Source of the DNA: Deltaproteobacteria bacterium
Lineage (GTDB): Bacteria; Myxococcota_A; Polyangia; GCA-2747355; JADLHG01
Reading direction: 5' to 3'
DNA length: 64,000 nt
Assembly: GCA_020848905.1 (NCBI GenBank)
Contig: JADLHG010000009.1
Coordinates: forward strand, 124,001 to 188,000
Shown piece by piece: positions 43,118 to 53,297 of this stretch. The translations under genes and the position numbers were made by a program. The notes under the pieces were generated by a model. That model ran no database searches. It saw nothing but the letters and a program-made list of their open reading frames with translations, and was not told the DNA's origin. Each line of letters opens with the position of its first letter. Within the stretch, counting starts at the first letter, position 1.

Positions 43118-43230
43118 GCACCTCCGGCGCCTGGACCTGCCAACGCGGCTTCCCCGCGCCACCCCCCTTCGACCGGCCCCGCTTCGCCGCGTCTCCCGTC
43201 TCTTCGCCGCACTAACGCGAGCCCTTGCCT

Positions 43231-43246
43231 TGGCGCTGCCCTTGCA
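43231..43246 (+). promoter_or_regulatory. Sigma-54-like promoter close to the start codon
   Basis: TGGCGCTGCCCTTGCA: TGGC-C and a perfect TTGCA at exact spacing. The -12 base is 15 nt before ATG 43260, as at 15869, leaving no room for a ribosome site. Confidence 0.4.
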
Positions 43247-43259
43247 GCACGGGCCCGGC

Positions 43260-45002
43260 ATGCGACCCCTCCCTCGATACCTTCTACTTCTCGCCCTGCT
43301 GCCCACGCTCGTCAGCACCTCCGCCTGGGCGAAGGAAGGACGGGCCACCGGCCGCGAGCTGAAAGCTGCGATGGGGCTGCTCGGCCGCGTGGAGGCCGCG
43401 TATCAGCAGGCGCGCAGCGCCGACGCCCTCGGGGGCGTGCTCGCCGGGACGCCGCTCGTCAAGGCCTACCCCCGCGGCACCTCGGACGCGCTCTACGTGA
43501 CCGAGAAGGCGCGCACGATCCTGGCGAACTACCGTGCCGGCGCTCCTCTCGACCCGTACATCGGCCGCGCGCTCGAGCTCCTCGGCATCGACAGGACGGA
43601 GCTCGACGTCTTCACGCGCGTCGCGCACCAGCTCGGCACCGACCGGCGCGTCGTCGGGCCGGCGAGCGGCGCGGGTGTCGCGGACCGGGCGGCGCTCCGG
43701 CAGGCGCGTCTCGCCACGGTCCTGGCCCAGGCCGAGCAGCTCACCACCCTGGCCGACCCCGCCCTCGAGCGCGTGGCGCGCAACATCGTCGCCGCCCGCT
43801 TCTGGGAGCAGTACGGACGGCCCGAGCGGGCGAAGCGCGCCAAGGCTACGGCCGAGCGCCTCGGCACCTCCCTCGGCCTGGACCTGCAGGCGGCCTTCGC
43901 GGTGCCCTTCACCTTCACCGCCGGCTACGGCGCCTACGAGCGCCGCCCGGTCCCTTCGCCGAGCAAAGGCGTCTCGACCCCGGAGGCACCGCTCGAGCGC
44001 TCCGGTCCGCGCCGCACCTCGGGCCATCCGCAATGGTGGACCGGCGCCCCCGCCGCCCACCTCGAGCTGGTCTACCGCGGCCTGCCGGCGCTGCTGAAAC
44101 GGCGCTTCGAAGACTTCCGCGCGGGGAAACCCGCCGGCACGCTGCGCGTCTGGCACGCTGGCTTCGAGGACACGAGCCAGACCTTCTTCCTCGCCGCGGC
44201 CCTCGACGAGGCGGTGCGGCGGACGGCCAGGGCCCACCCGGAGATGCGGCCCTTCCTGGCGCAGCTCGAGCTCGAGATCGTGGCCACCGATCACCTGCAG
44301 CAGCCGAAGCGACGCGGCCGCTCCTTCACCTTCGGCGACACGGAGGTAGTGCACGAACTGAAGTCGTCGCTCGTGCTCGACGAGTTCGGCCGTGCCGTTC
44401 CCGGCAAGGCGCGCGCCGAGCTCAAGGCTCTCGAACGAGCCTCAGGCGCCGACCTCGAGGCGCAACCCACCCCCGAGCTCCTGTCGAAGCTGGCCGACGC
44501 GGGCAAGGTCCCCGAGCTCCTGGGCCGCTTCTTCGGCCTGGGCGAGCTCCGCACCGTCGAACGCAGCCTCGTGGGCTTCGCCTACCGGCTGAAGGATCGA
44601 CGCTGGCGGATCGAGGACACCATCAACGGGATCACCACGAACCCGAGCGCCAAACCCGGCCGCCGTATCCGCTTCGTGCGGGCCGACCTCACCGCCCCCA
44701 CGGCGCCCCTCGCCGCCGGAAGCGCCGACCTCGTGCTCTGCACCAACGTCCTGCCCTACCTCGCGCTCTACGGCGAGAAGCGCAGGGCGGACCGAGACAC
44801 CCGGGGCCTGCAAAGCGCCATGGCGCAGATCCAGCAGGTGCTCAAGCCCACCGGCGCGCTCGCCGTGGATAGCTGGAGCTCGCCCTACCTGATCGAGGAG
44901 GCGCTCCCCGGGCTCCTCGGGCAGATGGAGCAGCGCGGCCAGTCGATCTGGGTCGCCACGCACAACGCCCTCGTCTCGCTGGAGCAGCACCTCGCGCGCT
45001 GA
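43260..45002 (+). CDS. Exported protein with CheR-like methyltransferase fold
   Basis: A 580-residue protein with a clear signal peptide (RYLLLLALLPTLVSTSAWA). The first 260 mature residues are helical and unfamiliar. From about residue 290 the sequence follows the CheR/SAM-methyltransferase plan: TLRVWHAGFEDTSQTFFLAAAL (motif I region, in place of R-x-W-S-A-G-C-x-T-G-E-E-P), LELEIVATDHLQQPKR (motif II, Asp), IRFVRADL (motif III), ADLVLCTNVLPYLALYG (motif IV) and QIQQVLKPTGALAVDSW (motif V). The Gly-rich motif I is altered, so SAM binding is doubtful. Export of such a fold is odd, since SAM is cytoplasmic. An internal ATG at 43371 would give a cytoplasmic form. Confidence 0.7.
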   Translation: MRPLPRYLLLLALLPTLVSTSAWAKEGRATGRELKAAMGLLGRVEAAYQQARSADALGGVLAGTPLVKAYPRGTSDALYVTEKARTILANYRAGAPLDPYIGRALELLGIDRTELDVFTRVAHQLGTDRRVVGPASGAGVADRAALRQARLATVLAQAEQLTTLADPALERVARNIVAARFWEQYGRPERAKRAKATAERLGTSLGLDLQAAFAVPFTFTAGYGAYERRPVPSPSKGVSTPEAPLERSGPRRTSGHPQWWTGAPAAHLELVYRGLPALLKRRFEDFRAGKPAGTLRVWHAGFEDTSQTFFLAAALDEAVRRTARAHPEMRPFLAQLELEIVATDHLQQPKRRGRSFTFGDTEVVHELKSSLVLDEFGRAVPGKARAELKALERASGADLEAQPTPELLSKLADAGKVPELLGRFFGLGELRTVERSLVGFAYRLKDRRWRIEDTINGITTNPSAKPGRRIRFVRADLTAPTAPLAAGSADLVLCTNVLPYLALYGEKRRADRDTRGLQSAMAQIQQVLKPTGALAVDSWSSPYLIEEALPGLLGQMEQRGQSIWVATHNALVSLEQHLAR

Positions 45003-45463
45003 TCGACCTTACTCCGTGTGGGCCTTGATGCGCTCCGCGAGTCCCCCCGTGACCCGCGCTTCACGGGCCAGCCGCACCACATGGCCTTCCCCTCCTGCTC
45101 CGCCGCGCCGTGGTCGTTCCCTTCCGCCTCGGCCTTCGCGTGCCCGTTACGTTTGGTGGCTCCGCTGCGGACCTTGGCCGGCGTACTCTCGATCCCCTTC
45201 GCGTGCAGCGCAGAGGATCCGGGGCTGTCCACCCGGACAGGATCACGCGCGGCGCCGAGCTGTCCGTCGGTGCGGGGCGACAGCGCGGACTCCTTACGAT
45301 CCTCCGCGGGCCGGCGCGGCGGGTCACGTTGACATTGTTTGACCTTTCGTCAGGACCCCGAAGGGTCAGCCCGACCCGCCGTGGGCGCGCGACGAATCGC
45401 CGCCCTGTCCGAGCAGACAGGTGACCCGGCGAACGAGTCAGGTCAAAAGCCTTTGGGGGACGA
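45003..45463. other. 461-bp intergenic region with a cluster of TGAC/GTCA half-sites
   Basis: No gene could be supported here. Between 45324 and 45368 there are five TGAC or GTCA units (GTCAC, TTGACA, TTGACC, CGTCAG, GGTCAG), and two more near 45437-45444 (GAGTCAGGTCAA). TGACCTTTCG (45340-45349) and CGAAGGGTCA (45359-45368) form an imperfect inverted repeat. Most likely an operator/promoter region for the PAS-LuxR gene. TTGACA at 45329 has no convincing -10. Confidence 0.4.
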
Positions 45464-46528
45464 ATGATCGAAGTTGGCTTGCAGAGCGTCTTGAGCAATT
45501 CTCAAAAACCGCCGCATGAAAAACCCCCCGTACCGAACGGGCGCGACGTCCGACCCACGGAGACGCGACGGCGTCGCACGTCCGGAACTGCCCATCCGCT
45601 CGAGAGTCCAGGCCCAGGAGACATGCCCGCCGTAGCCAGCGTCCTCGCCGCGTACAGTCAGCTTCCGCTCCTCGCGCTCGACGGCCGCGGCTCCGTGATC
45701 CTCGCCAACGAACCCGCCGAGCGGCTCCTCGGGCTGCGACACGGGGCGGCGCTCGGTCAGTCGCTTGCGGAGCTCTGCGTCCCCGCCGAGGAGCGCGAGC
45801 AGGTGGAGCAGAGTCTCAAGCGCGCGCGCGCGGGATCCCTGAAGCGGGCCGAGTGGGTCGTGACCACCGCGGAGCAGCGCACGCTCTCGCTCTCGGTGGA
45901 GCTCTCGGCCACCGGGCACGGGCGACGCGCGAGCGTGGTGGTGGCGGTGCTGGGCTCGCGCGAGCGCACGCCGAACCCTCGCCTGCGCATGGGCCTCGCC
46001 GAGGCCTGTTACGAGATCTCCGCGCGCCCCGGCGCCCCCTTCATCATTCAGAACGTCTCGCTGCGCGAAGGACGACCGGACAAGGGCCCCTCGGTGGTCG
46101 GAAAGGTCTGCTACGAGGCCCTCGCCCAGCGCGACAGCATCTGTCCGGGCTGTCCCATCCTCTCCTTCGCGAGCAACCCGCAGGTGACCTATCAGGTCTC
46201 GGTGGTGGCCAGCCACGGCGCGAACGCCGAGCTGGTGCTGATGGGCGTCGAGCGCACCGAGGAGCACCTCTTTCGCGTCTCGTACCAGCCGATCCGCGAG
46301 CCCCTCCTCTCGTACCTGACCAAGACGCGGCTCGATCAGCTCGCCGCGCGCGCGGGACTCTCGGAGCGCGAGCGCGAGGTGCTCGACCTCATTGTGATGG
46401 GGCGCACTGCGGACGAGATTGGAACGATCCTAGGTATCTCGGCGCGCACGGCCAAGTACCACCAGGCGAACCTGCTCGAGAAGCTCGGCGCCGACTCGCG
46501 CCTCGATCTGTTGCGCTTGCTGATCTGA
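45464..46528 (+). CDS. PAS-domain LuxR-type transcriptional regulator
   Basis: A 354-residue DNA-binding regulator. A first PAS-like domain covers about residues 60-165 (LPLLALDGRGSVILANEPAERLLG). A second region, about 195-285, contains KVCYEALAQRDSICPGCPI, a Cys-rich PAS wording known from sensor proteins, where the C-x2-C may bind metal or sense redox. The C-terminal LuxR helix-turn-helix is complete: LSEREREVLDLIVMGRTADEIGTILGISARTAKYH. There is no receiver domain, so it likely senses a ligand or redox state directly. ATG has GGGGGA upstream. It lies downstream of the TGAC-rich region and may bind it. Confidence 0.88.
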   Translation: MIEVGLQSVLSNSQKPPHEKPPVPNGRDVRPTETRRRRTSGTAHPLESPGPGDMPAVASVLAAYSQLPLLALDGRGSVILANEPAERLLGLRHGAALGQSLAELCVPAEEREQVEQSLKRARAGSLKRAEWVVTTAEQRTLSLSVELSATGHGRRASVVVAVLGSRERTPNPRLRMGLAEACYEISARPGAPFIIQNVSLREGRPDKGPSVVGKVCYEALAQRDSICPGCPILSFASNPQVTYQVSVVASHGANAELVLMGVERTEEHLFRVSYQPIREPLLSYLTKTRLDQLAARAGLSEREREVLDLIVMGRTADEIGTILGISARTAKYHQANLLEKLGADSRLDLLRLLI

Positions 46529-46578
46529 CGCCGTGACGCGCTGACGCGCGCGCTGCGCTCGAGCGGGGCGGCGATCAC

Positions 46579-47046
46579 CTAGACCGCCGCTTGCTCGTCG
46601 GCCTCCCCCGGGTGCCGCTCCACCGGGGCGCGGCTGAAGCGCAGCCCCAACCCCGCCCCCTCCTCGTCGGGAGCCTGACGCGCCACCGTGCAGTGGAAGA
46701 GGTACTCGAGCTCGCGGCCGTCACCCACGCGTACCAGCACCTCGGTCCCTGGGGAGAGGGTCTGGTCCGTGACGACGCGCATGCCGGAGCCGGAGATGTT
46801 CGCCAGCTCGATCGGGCGCGCCGCGCCGAGGTGCTGGAGCTCCGCCGCGAGCGCGAGCCGGATGCGCCGGTGGGCGCGGCGGGACCGCTCGGGATCTCCT
46901 TCCAGCTGCCGCTGCAGCACGGCCCAAACGATTCGCTCCGCGCGCGAAAGGCTCGGACCGGACCGCTCCCGACTCCGCAGGCTCGCGTAGCGGTAGCAGA
47001 GGGTCACCAATCGAAGCTGATCTACGCGCTCAGTATCACGACCCAT
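46579..47046 (-). CDS. PilZ-domain protein
   Basis: A 155-residue protein. Residues 1-50 are helical and Arg-rich; the PilZ domain follows. The RxxxR arm is in RRAHRRIRLALAAELQ (about residues 55-70) and the N-x-S-x-x-G motif in ELANISGSGMRVVT (about 80-93), so cyclic di-GMP binding is likely. VEVLVRVGDGRELEYLFHCTV-type strands complete the barrel. No output domain. Divergent from the exported protein at 47445; each has its own sigma-54-like promoter in the shared gap. It may control a surface process through protein contact. Confidence 0.85.
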   Translation of the reverse strand: MGRDTERVDQLRLVTLCYRYASLRSRERSGPSLSRAERIVWAVLQRQLEGDPERSRRAHRRIRLALAAELQHLGAARPIELANISGSGMRVVTDQTLSPGTEVLVRVGDGRELEYLFHCTVARQAPDEEGAGLGLRFSRAPVERHPGEADEQAAV

Positions 47047-47088
47047 AAACCTAACCCCGCAGAGCGCACACCCGTGGGCTGGGAAGGC

Positions 47089-47104
47089 AGCAAGCTCCGG
47101 GCCA
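47089..47104 (-). promoter_or_regulatory. Sigma-54-like promoter for the PilZ gene
   Basis: Minus strand TGGCCCGGAGCTTGCT: TGGC and TTGCT at exact spacing, predicted start near 47078, a 31-nt leader. Confidence 0.45.
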
Positions 47105-47384
47105 CCGCCAGCCTCGCGCGAAGGCCTGAAGATCCTTGGAGAGGTGCAGGCGTGCCACGGGGCCCGAGCCTCCGGTTCTGAGACCCGAGGCTCCGATCTT
47201 GACCCGGCGTGACCCAGGCTCGACCGGCGTCACGGGGATGGTTCCTCCGCCTTCCGGGCCCGGCGACTCGAGCCGATCCGAGTGCGCTCTCGCGTGGGCG
47301 CTGCCCGATCGGGCCTGGAAGCCCCCGCACCGTCAAGTGCACGACATCGCACGCGCGGCCCGTTAGGAGACCGCCGATGTCCGC

Positions 47385-47400
47385 TGGCACGGCGGCTGCT
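47385..47400 (+). promoter_or_regulatory. Sigma-54-like promoter for the 235-aa exported protein
   Basis: TGGCACGGCGGCTGCT: perfect TGGCACG, -12 CTGCT, exact spacing; predicted start near 47411. With the minus-strand site at 47089 it leaves about 280 bp in the 398-bp gap 47047-47444 for enhancer-binding sites. I see no gene in that gap. Confidence 0.55.
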
Positions 47401-47444
47401 AGAAAGCCGCTTCGCAGGACCGACTACCCGGAGGAGGAACGGCC

Positions 47445-48152
47445 ATGTCACGTCATCGCCTTGGAGCCTACGCCCTGGTCGCCGCGCTCGGCGTCGCGTC
47501 CCTGTCTCGCGCGGCCCTCGCCCAGCCGGGCGACACGAGCGTGGAGACGCGCGGGCCGTCCGGGCAGACCATCACCATCACGGGTCCCGACTGGTTCCTG
47601 GGCGACTCGGCCTTCGTGAAGTCCGTGGTCGACTTCGTGCACCAGGATGGCGTGCGCCTCGCCAGCGCCGACGAGGTGCCGGCGAGCCTGGCCGACCGCC
47701 ACGTCGGTGCCTACGTCGCCGACAAGGGCCTCGGCTACTATCGGGCCCACGGCCTCTCGCCCGTGGTGCAGACCATCTCGCTCAGCGGAACGGAGCTCGT
47801 GGCCGGCGTGGGCTTGAGCGGTGTGACGGTGGGACTCACCCTCGGGCTGTGGGACGCAAGAGCCGGGCAGTACGTGGGCGCGAACCCGCCTGCGGCCACC
47901 GTCGCGAGGCGCTCGATGCAGCTCGGCCTCGGGCCCGAATCGCTCGGTCTGCTCAACCAGCGGCTGCGCGCCACGGGAGGCGTTCCCGCGGCGCGCCCGG
48001 GGATGCGGTACCTCGGGCCCGTGGCCGCTCGTGGCGTAGGGCAGCTCGCCCGCCTGAACGGAAACTACCCGAAGGGGACCTTCGTGACCGAGGCCCAGTG
48101 GCAGAGCTTTCAGGCCTCCCTGCGGAACCTGAAGGCCGTGCTTCGCCGCTAA
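47445..48152 (+). CDS. Hypothetical exported protein (235 aa)
   Basis: No family recognised. The strong ribosome site GGAGGAGGAA and a signal peptide (AYALVAALGVASLSRAALA, cut before QPG) support it. The mature chain begins with a beta segment (GQTITITGPDWFLGDS), then helices around DSAFVKSVVDFVHQDG. The middle is Gly/Leu-rich (ELVAGVGLSGVTVGLTLGLW) and could be membrane-facing. No Cys, no catalytic signature. It ends in a basic helix. Convergent with the GltJ-like gene, 31 bp apart. Confidence 0.7.
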   Translation: MSRHRLGAYALVAALGVASLSRAALAQPGDTSVETRGPSGQTITITGPDWFLGDSAFVKSVVDFVHQDGVRLASADEVPASLADRHVGAYVADKGLGYYRAHGLSPVVQTISLSGTELVAGVGLSGVTVGLTLGLWDARAGQYVGANPPAATVARRSMQLGLGPESLGLLNQRLRATGGVPAARPGMRYLGPVAARGVGQLARLNGNYPKGTFVTEAQWQSFQASLRNLKAVLRR

Positions 48153-48183
48153 GTGTGATCGCCCTGGCCGTGTCGGCGGACGC

Positions 48184-50373
48184 TTACTGCAACGTGAACG
48201 GATAGACGAAGCTGAAGGGGTTTCCCGTGAAGGAGGGGAAGGTCAGCTTCGGCACGCCAGAGCTCACGCAGCTGCCGAGCGGCGTCCCGGCGAAGGAGCC
48301 GACCACCGTCCCCGTCGCGCTGCCGTCGGGACGCACGGTGACCTTGACCTGCAGGTTCCCCGGCGTCTTGAACTGACGGAAGCAGTTCGCCACCTGCGGG
48401 CGAAGCCCCGCCATCGCGGACTTCACCTGCCCCTTCGACGGACGCGAGGGTTTCCCCTCGGCGGAACGCGCGCCGGCCGAGCCTGCCGCGAGAATCGCAT
48501 CCGGGTCGGCCGAGAGCGCCGCGGCGGACGCACGCTTGGCCTTCGGTCGACTCGGTTCGCCGCCACCGGAGGCCAACGCGTCGCCCGCGCCGTCGTCGGT
48601 ACGCTTCTTCGCCTTCGGACGGCTGTTCCCGTCAGAGGAGGCGGACCGCTTGCTCGAGGCCGGCTTCAGCTTGGCCTTCACCCGCGTGCCCTGCCCGTCG
48701 CCACCCCCCTCGCGGTCGCCCTCTCCGTCGCTGCTCGTGCCAGCGGACCCCTTCGACGGCGGACCACGGGAGCTCTTCTGGCCCTTGGCCCCCTCGGTCT
48801 CGCCATCCTCCTCGGCGTCCCCCTCGGCGCTCTCCTTGGCCGGAGCCGACGCGGGCGCCTCGGTCTTCACGATGATCGGCACCGCCGGCGCGGGCTGTGG
48901 CGCGGCCGCGCGCGCCTCCGCCGCCGCGGGAGCTCCGGGTGCAGCCTCGGCCGCGGGAGCCGGGGCGGCAGGCGGAACGGTCGCGGCCGGCACCGCCGGA
49001 GCGGGCGCCTCGCCACCCGCCGTCGCCGTGGCCTGGTTCGGCTGCGCCGCGGCGACCACCGTGACCGTCCGCGCGGGCTGGGCGCGCTTCTTCGGGGCCA
49101 CGAAGATCGCCACCACCGCCACCACCGTCGCGACCGCGAGACCTCCGCCGATGGCTGCCGCGGCGATGACCTTGTCCGTGGTCCAGAAGCTCTCGACGGG
49201 CGTGAGCAGGTTCACCGGCGGCGGCGGCGCCTCGGTCCCGACGGGGGCGAGCGCGCCCAGCGCGGGCGGCGGCGGCAGCTGATCGAGCGGGGGAATGATC
49301 CCGATCTGGCTGAGGTGCGGCACCGACGGGACGGGTTGCACGGGCCCCGGGTCCATCGTCACGGCCCCATAGGCCGCCTGCTGCGGATAGAGCGCCGCGG
49401 GGGGCGGTCCGTCGAGCGTGCGATTCAGGTTCGCGGGCCCGGCGTGCGTTGCGTTCGGCTGCGGCTCGAGCGCCCCGGGTTGCAGCTCGCCGGCCTGCCA
49501 CGGGCGCGACGGCGAGGGCAGGATCGCCCGTCGACGCGGGGGCATGGACCAGCCGCCGTGGTCGGCCGACATGGCCGCGTGGGCCGGTAGCTCACCGACG
49601 GGCACGGAATAGCCGCCGGCCCCCCCGACGCGTCCTCCGGGCACCGTGCTCGCGGGGCCTCCGTCGGGCCACTGGCCTCCACCGCGCGGGTCCAGCGTCG
49701 GAGCCGCCTCGGTGGCGTTCGACGGGAACGGTCGCAGTCGGGTCGGCTCGTCCTCGGGCTCGTCCCGTTGGTGATAGGCCGTGGGCGCGTCCGGGTCTTC
49801 CCCCTCGGGCCAGCGCCCCCCGCCCTTCATCGCCTCGTGCAGCGCGACGTGTTGCGTGGGTTTGCGCTCGCCGACCACCTCGACCAGCTCGGGGATCTCC
49901 TCGAGGCGTCGCCACTCGGCTTGCCCCGCGCGCCAGCCGTAGCTCCGCGCCGAGGCCCGGCCGGTCGCCACCTGGTCCCCGAGGTCCTGCGCCGAGAAGG
50001 GTCCCGTCGGCTTGCCGTCGACGGCGACGTACCAGACCTGCTCGTCGTCCTGGTGCAGCTCGCGGCTTTCGATCTGGACCGCGCCCGTCTGGGCAGCGCC
50101 CATGGCCCGACCACGCGTCTGCCGCTCGGCTTCCGGGACCGACATGACGGTGAAGGCCGCGTTCTCGCAGCGCGCGACGATGATCCCGCCGCACCGTTTG
50201 CAGGTCGCGCGAAACCTCTTTCCGCGGATCTTCTGGTCGCGCACGCGGTAGCGCGCGCCGCAGGCGTGGCAGACAACCTTGATCTTGCCCGCTTCGTCGG
50301 GCGCGCCGCCTGGATCTGTCAGGTGCCTTTGCGCCACCGCCTGTACGTCCCGGGATGGGTGCTCCTCTCCCAT
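48184..50373 (-). CDS. GltJ/AgmX-like protein: zinc ribbon, GYF domain, TM, TonB-like C-terminus
   Basis: A 729-residue protein with the layout of the myxobacterial gliding/focal-adhesion protein GltJ (AgmX). An MJ0042-type zinc ribbon has Cys35, Cys38, Cys58 and Cys61 (VVCHACGARYRV, TCKRCGG). A GYF-like domain spans about 113-163 (VWYVAVDGKPTGPFSAQDL, SYGWRAGQAEWRRL). A long Pro-rich cytoplasmic region precedes one transmembrane helix at about 398-423 (VIAAAAIGGGLAVATVVAVVA). A Pro/Ala-rich periplasmic stalk follows, then a C-terminal domain of about 80 residues (RPQVANCFRQFKTPGNLQV, FPSFTGNPFSFVYPFTLQ) like the AgmX/TonB C-terminus. ATG 50373 has no ribosome site. No other glt/agl genes are present, so it may be a paralogue outside the motility cluster. 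Confidence 0.8.
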   Translation of the reverse strand: MGEEHPSRDVQAVAQRHLTDPGGAPDEAGKIKVVCHACGARYRVRDQKIRGKRFRATCKRCGGIIVARCENAAFTVMSVPEAERQTRGRAMGAAQTGAVQIESRELHQDDEQVWYVAVDGKPTGPFSAQDLGDQVATGRASARSYGWRAGQAEWRRLEEIPELVEVVGERKPTQHVALHEAMKGGGRWPEGEDPDAPTAYHQRDEPEDEPTRLRPFPSNATEAAPTLDPRGGGQWPDGGPASTVPGGRVGGAGGYSVPVGELPAHAAMSADHGGWSMPPRRRAILPSPSRPWQAGELQPGALEPQPNATHAGPANLNRTLDGPPPAALYPQQAAYGAVTMDPGPVQPVPSVPHLSQIGIIPPLDQLPPPPALGALAPVGTEAPPPPVNLLTPVESFWTTDKVIAAAAIGGGLAVATVVAVVAIFVAPKKRAQPARTVTVVAAAQPNQATATAGGEAPAPAVPAATVPPAAPAPAAEAAPGAPAAAEARAAAPQPAPAVPIIVKTEAPASAPAKESAEGDAEEDGETEGAKGQKSSRGPPSKGSAGTSSDGEGDREGGGDGQGTRVKAKLKPASSKRSASSDGNSRPKAKKRTDDGAGDALASGGGEPSRPKAKRASAAALSADPDAILAAGSAGARSAEGKPSRPSKGQVKSAMAGLRPQVANCFRQFKTPGNLQVKVTVRPDGSATGTVVGSFAGTPLGSCVSSGVPKLTFPSFTGNPFSFVYPFTLQ

Positions 50374-50479
50374 ATCATAATAGATGTGGGGGATTTGCAA
50401 AGGCACGATCTCTCCATCGGCCGCTGGCGCCGCCCCGGGGCGCCCCCGGAATCCGGAATCGTGGCATGCTTGCGCGATC

Positions 50480-52579
<2,100 letters not shown>

Positions 52580-52617
52580 CCTGAGCCCCACCCTTCGCTT
52601 CCGGAAGATCCGTCGAG

Positions 52618-53265
52618 ATGGCCAAACGCGTTCGCCAACACGTCAACCCCTTGAAGGCGACGAGCCTGACCCGTCGCCCTCCCCTCGCGCTCCCCGCGGG
52701 GCCGGCCGTGGAGGCCGAGCTCGGTTGCGGGGACGCCCGCTTCCTCATCGAGCGCGCACGCAGCGAGCCCGACCGCCTCTTTGTCGGCATCGACATCCGC
52801 GAGCTCTTCCTGGCCGACGCGCGCCGCAGCGTGGCCGAGCTCCGGCTCGACAACGTGCAGCTCGAGGTGGCGAACCTGATCGTGGATGCCGACACGCTCT
52901 TCCCCGCGGGGCGCGTGAGCCGCTTCCACATCAACTTCCCCGACCCCTGGTTCAAGCGGCGGCAACAGAACCGTCGCTGGCTGACGGCCGAGACGCTCGC
53001 GGCGCTCGTGCGGGCGCTCCGCCCGGGGGGCGAGCTCCACTACCAGAGCGACGTGTGGCCGCTGCTCCTCGAGGCCTTCGCGCTGCTCGAGGGACAGCCC
53101 GAGCTGGCCAACGTCTGCGGCGAGTGGACCTTCTGCAAGACGAACCCATTCGAGCCAGCGCGCTCGCAACGCGAGCTGGACTGCGACGCGCTCGGGCGCC
53201 CCTACTGGCGGCTGCTCTTCCGGCGCAGCGCGGACGCCGCGCTACCCGACGACGACTACGACTGA
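52618..53265 (+). CDS. trmB: tRNA (guanine-N7-)-methyltransferase
   Basis: SAM-dependent enzyme making m7G46 in tRNA. The SAM site is VEAELGCGDARFLIE (about 31-45) with FVGIDIREL next. The family signature FHINFPDPWFKRRQQNRR is at about 102-119 (usual form FPDPWPKKRHHKRR). TNPFEPARSQRELD matches the usual T-K-Y-E end region in shortened form. 215 aa, typical length. The ATG lies 38 bp after uvrB, with GGAAGATCC upstream, so the two are probably one transcript. Convergent with the FHA-GGDEF gene, 32 bp apart. Confidence 0.95.
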   Translation: MAKRVRQHVNPLKATSLTRRPPLALPAGPAVEAELGCGDARFLIERARSEPDRLFVGIDIRELFLADARRSVAELRLDNVQLEVANLIVDADTLFPAGRVSRFHINFPDPWFKRRQQNRRWLTAETLAALVRALRPGGELHYQSDVWPLLLEAFALLEGQPELANVCGEWTFCKTNPFEPARSQRELDCDALGRPYWRLLFRRSADAALPDDDYD

Positions 53266-53297
53266 GCTTGGAGGTCCGTGCGCCGCGGCCGAAGGCC

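Noticed and set aside
45018-45498. Open frames of about 100-145 codons on both strands in the 45003-45463 gap.
   Set aside because: No ribosome sites, signal peptides or family motifs; the composition looks like random GC-rich translation.
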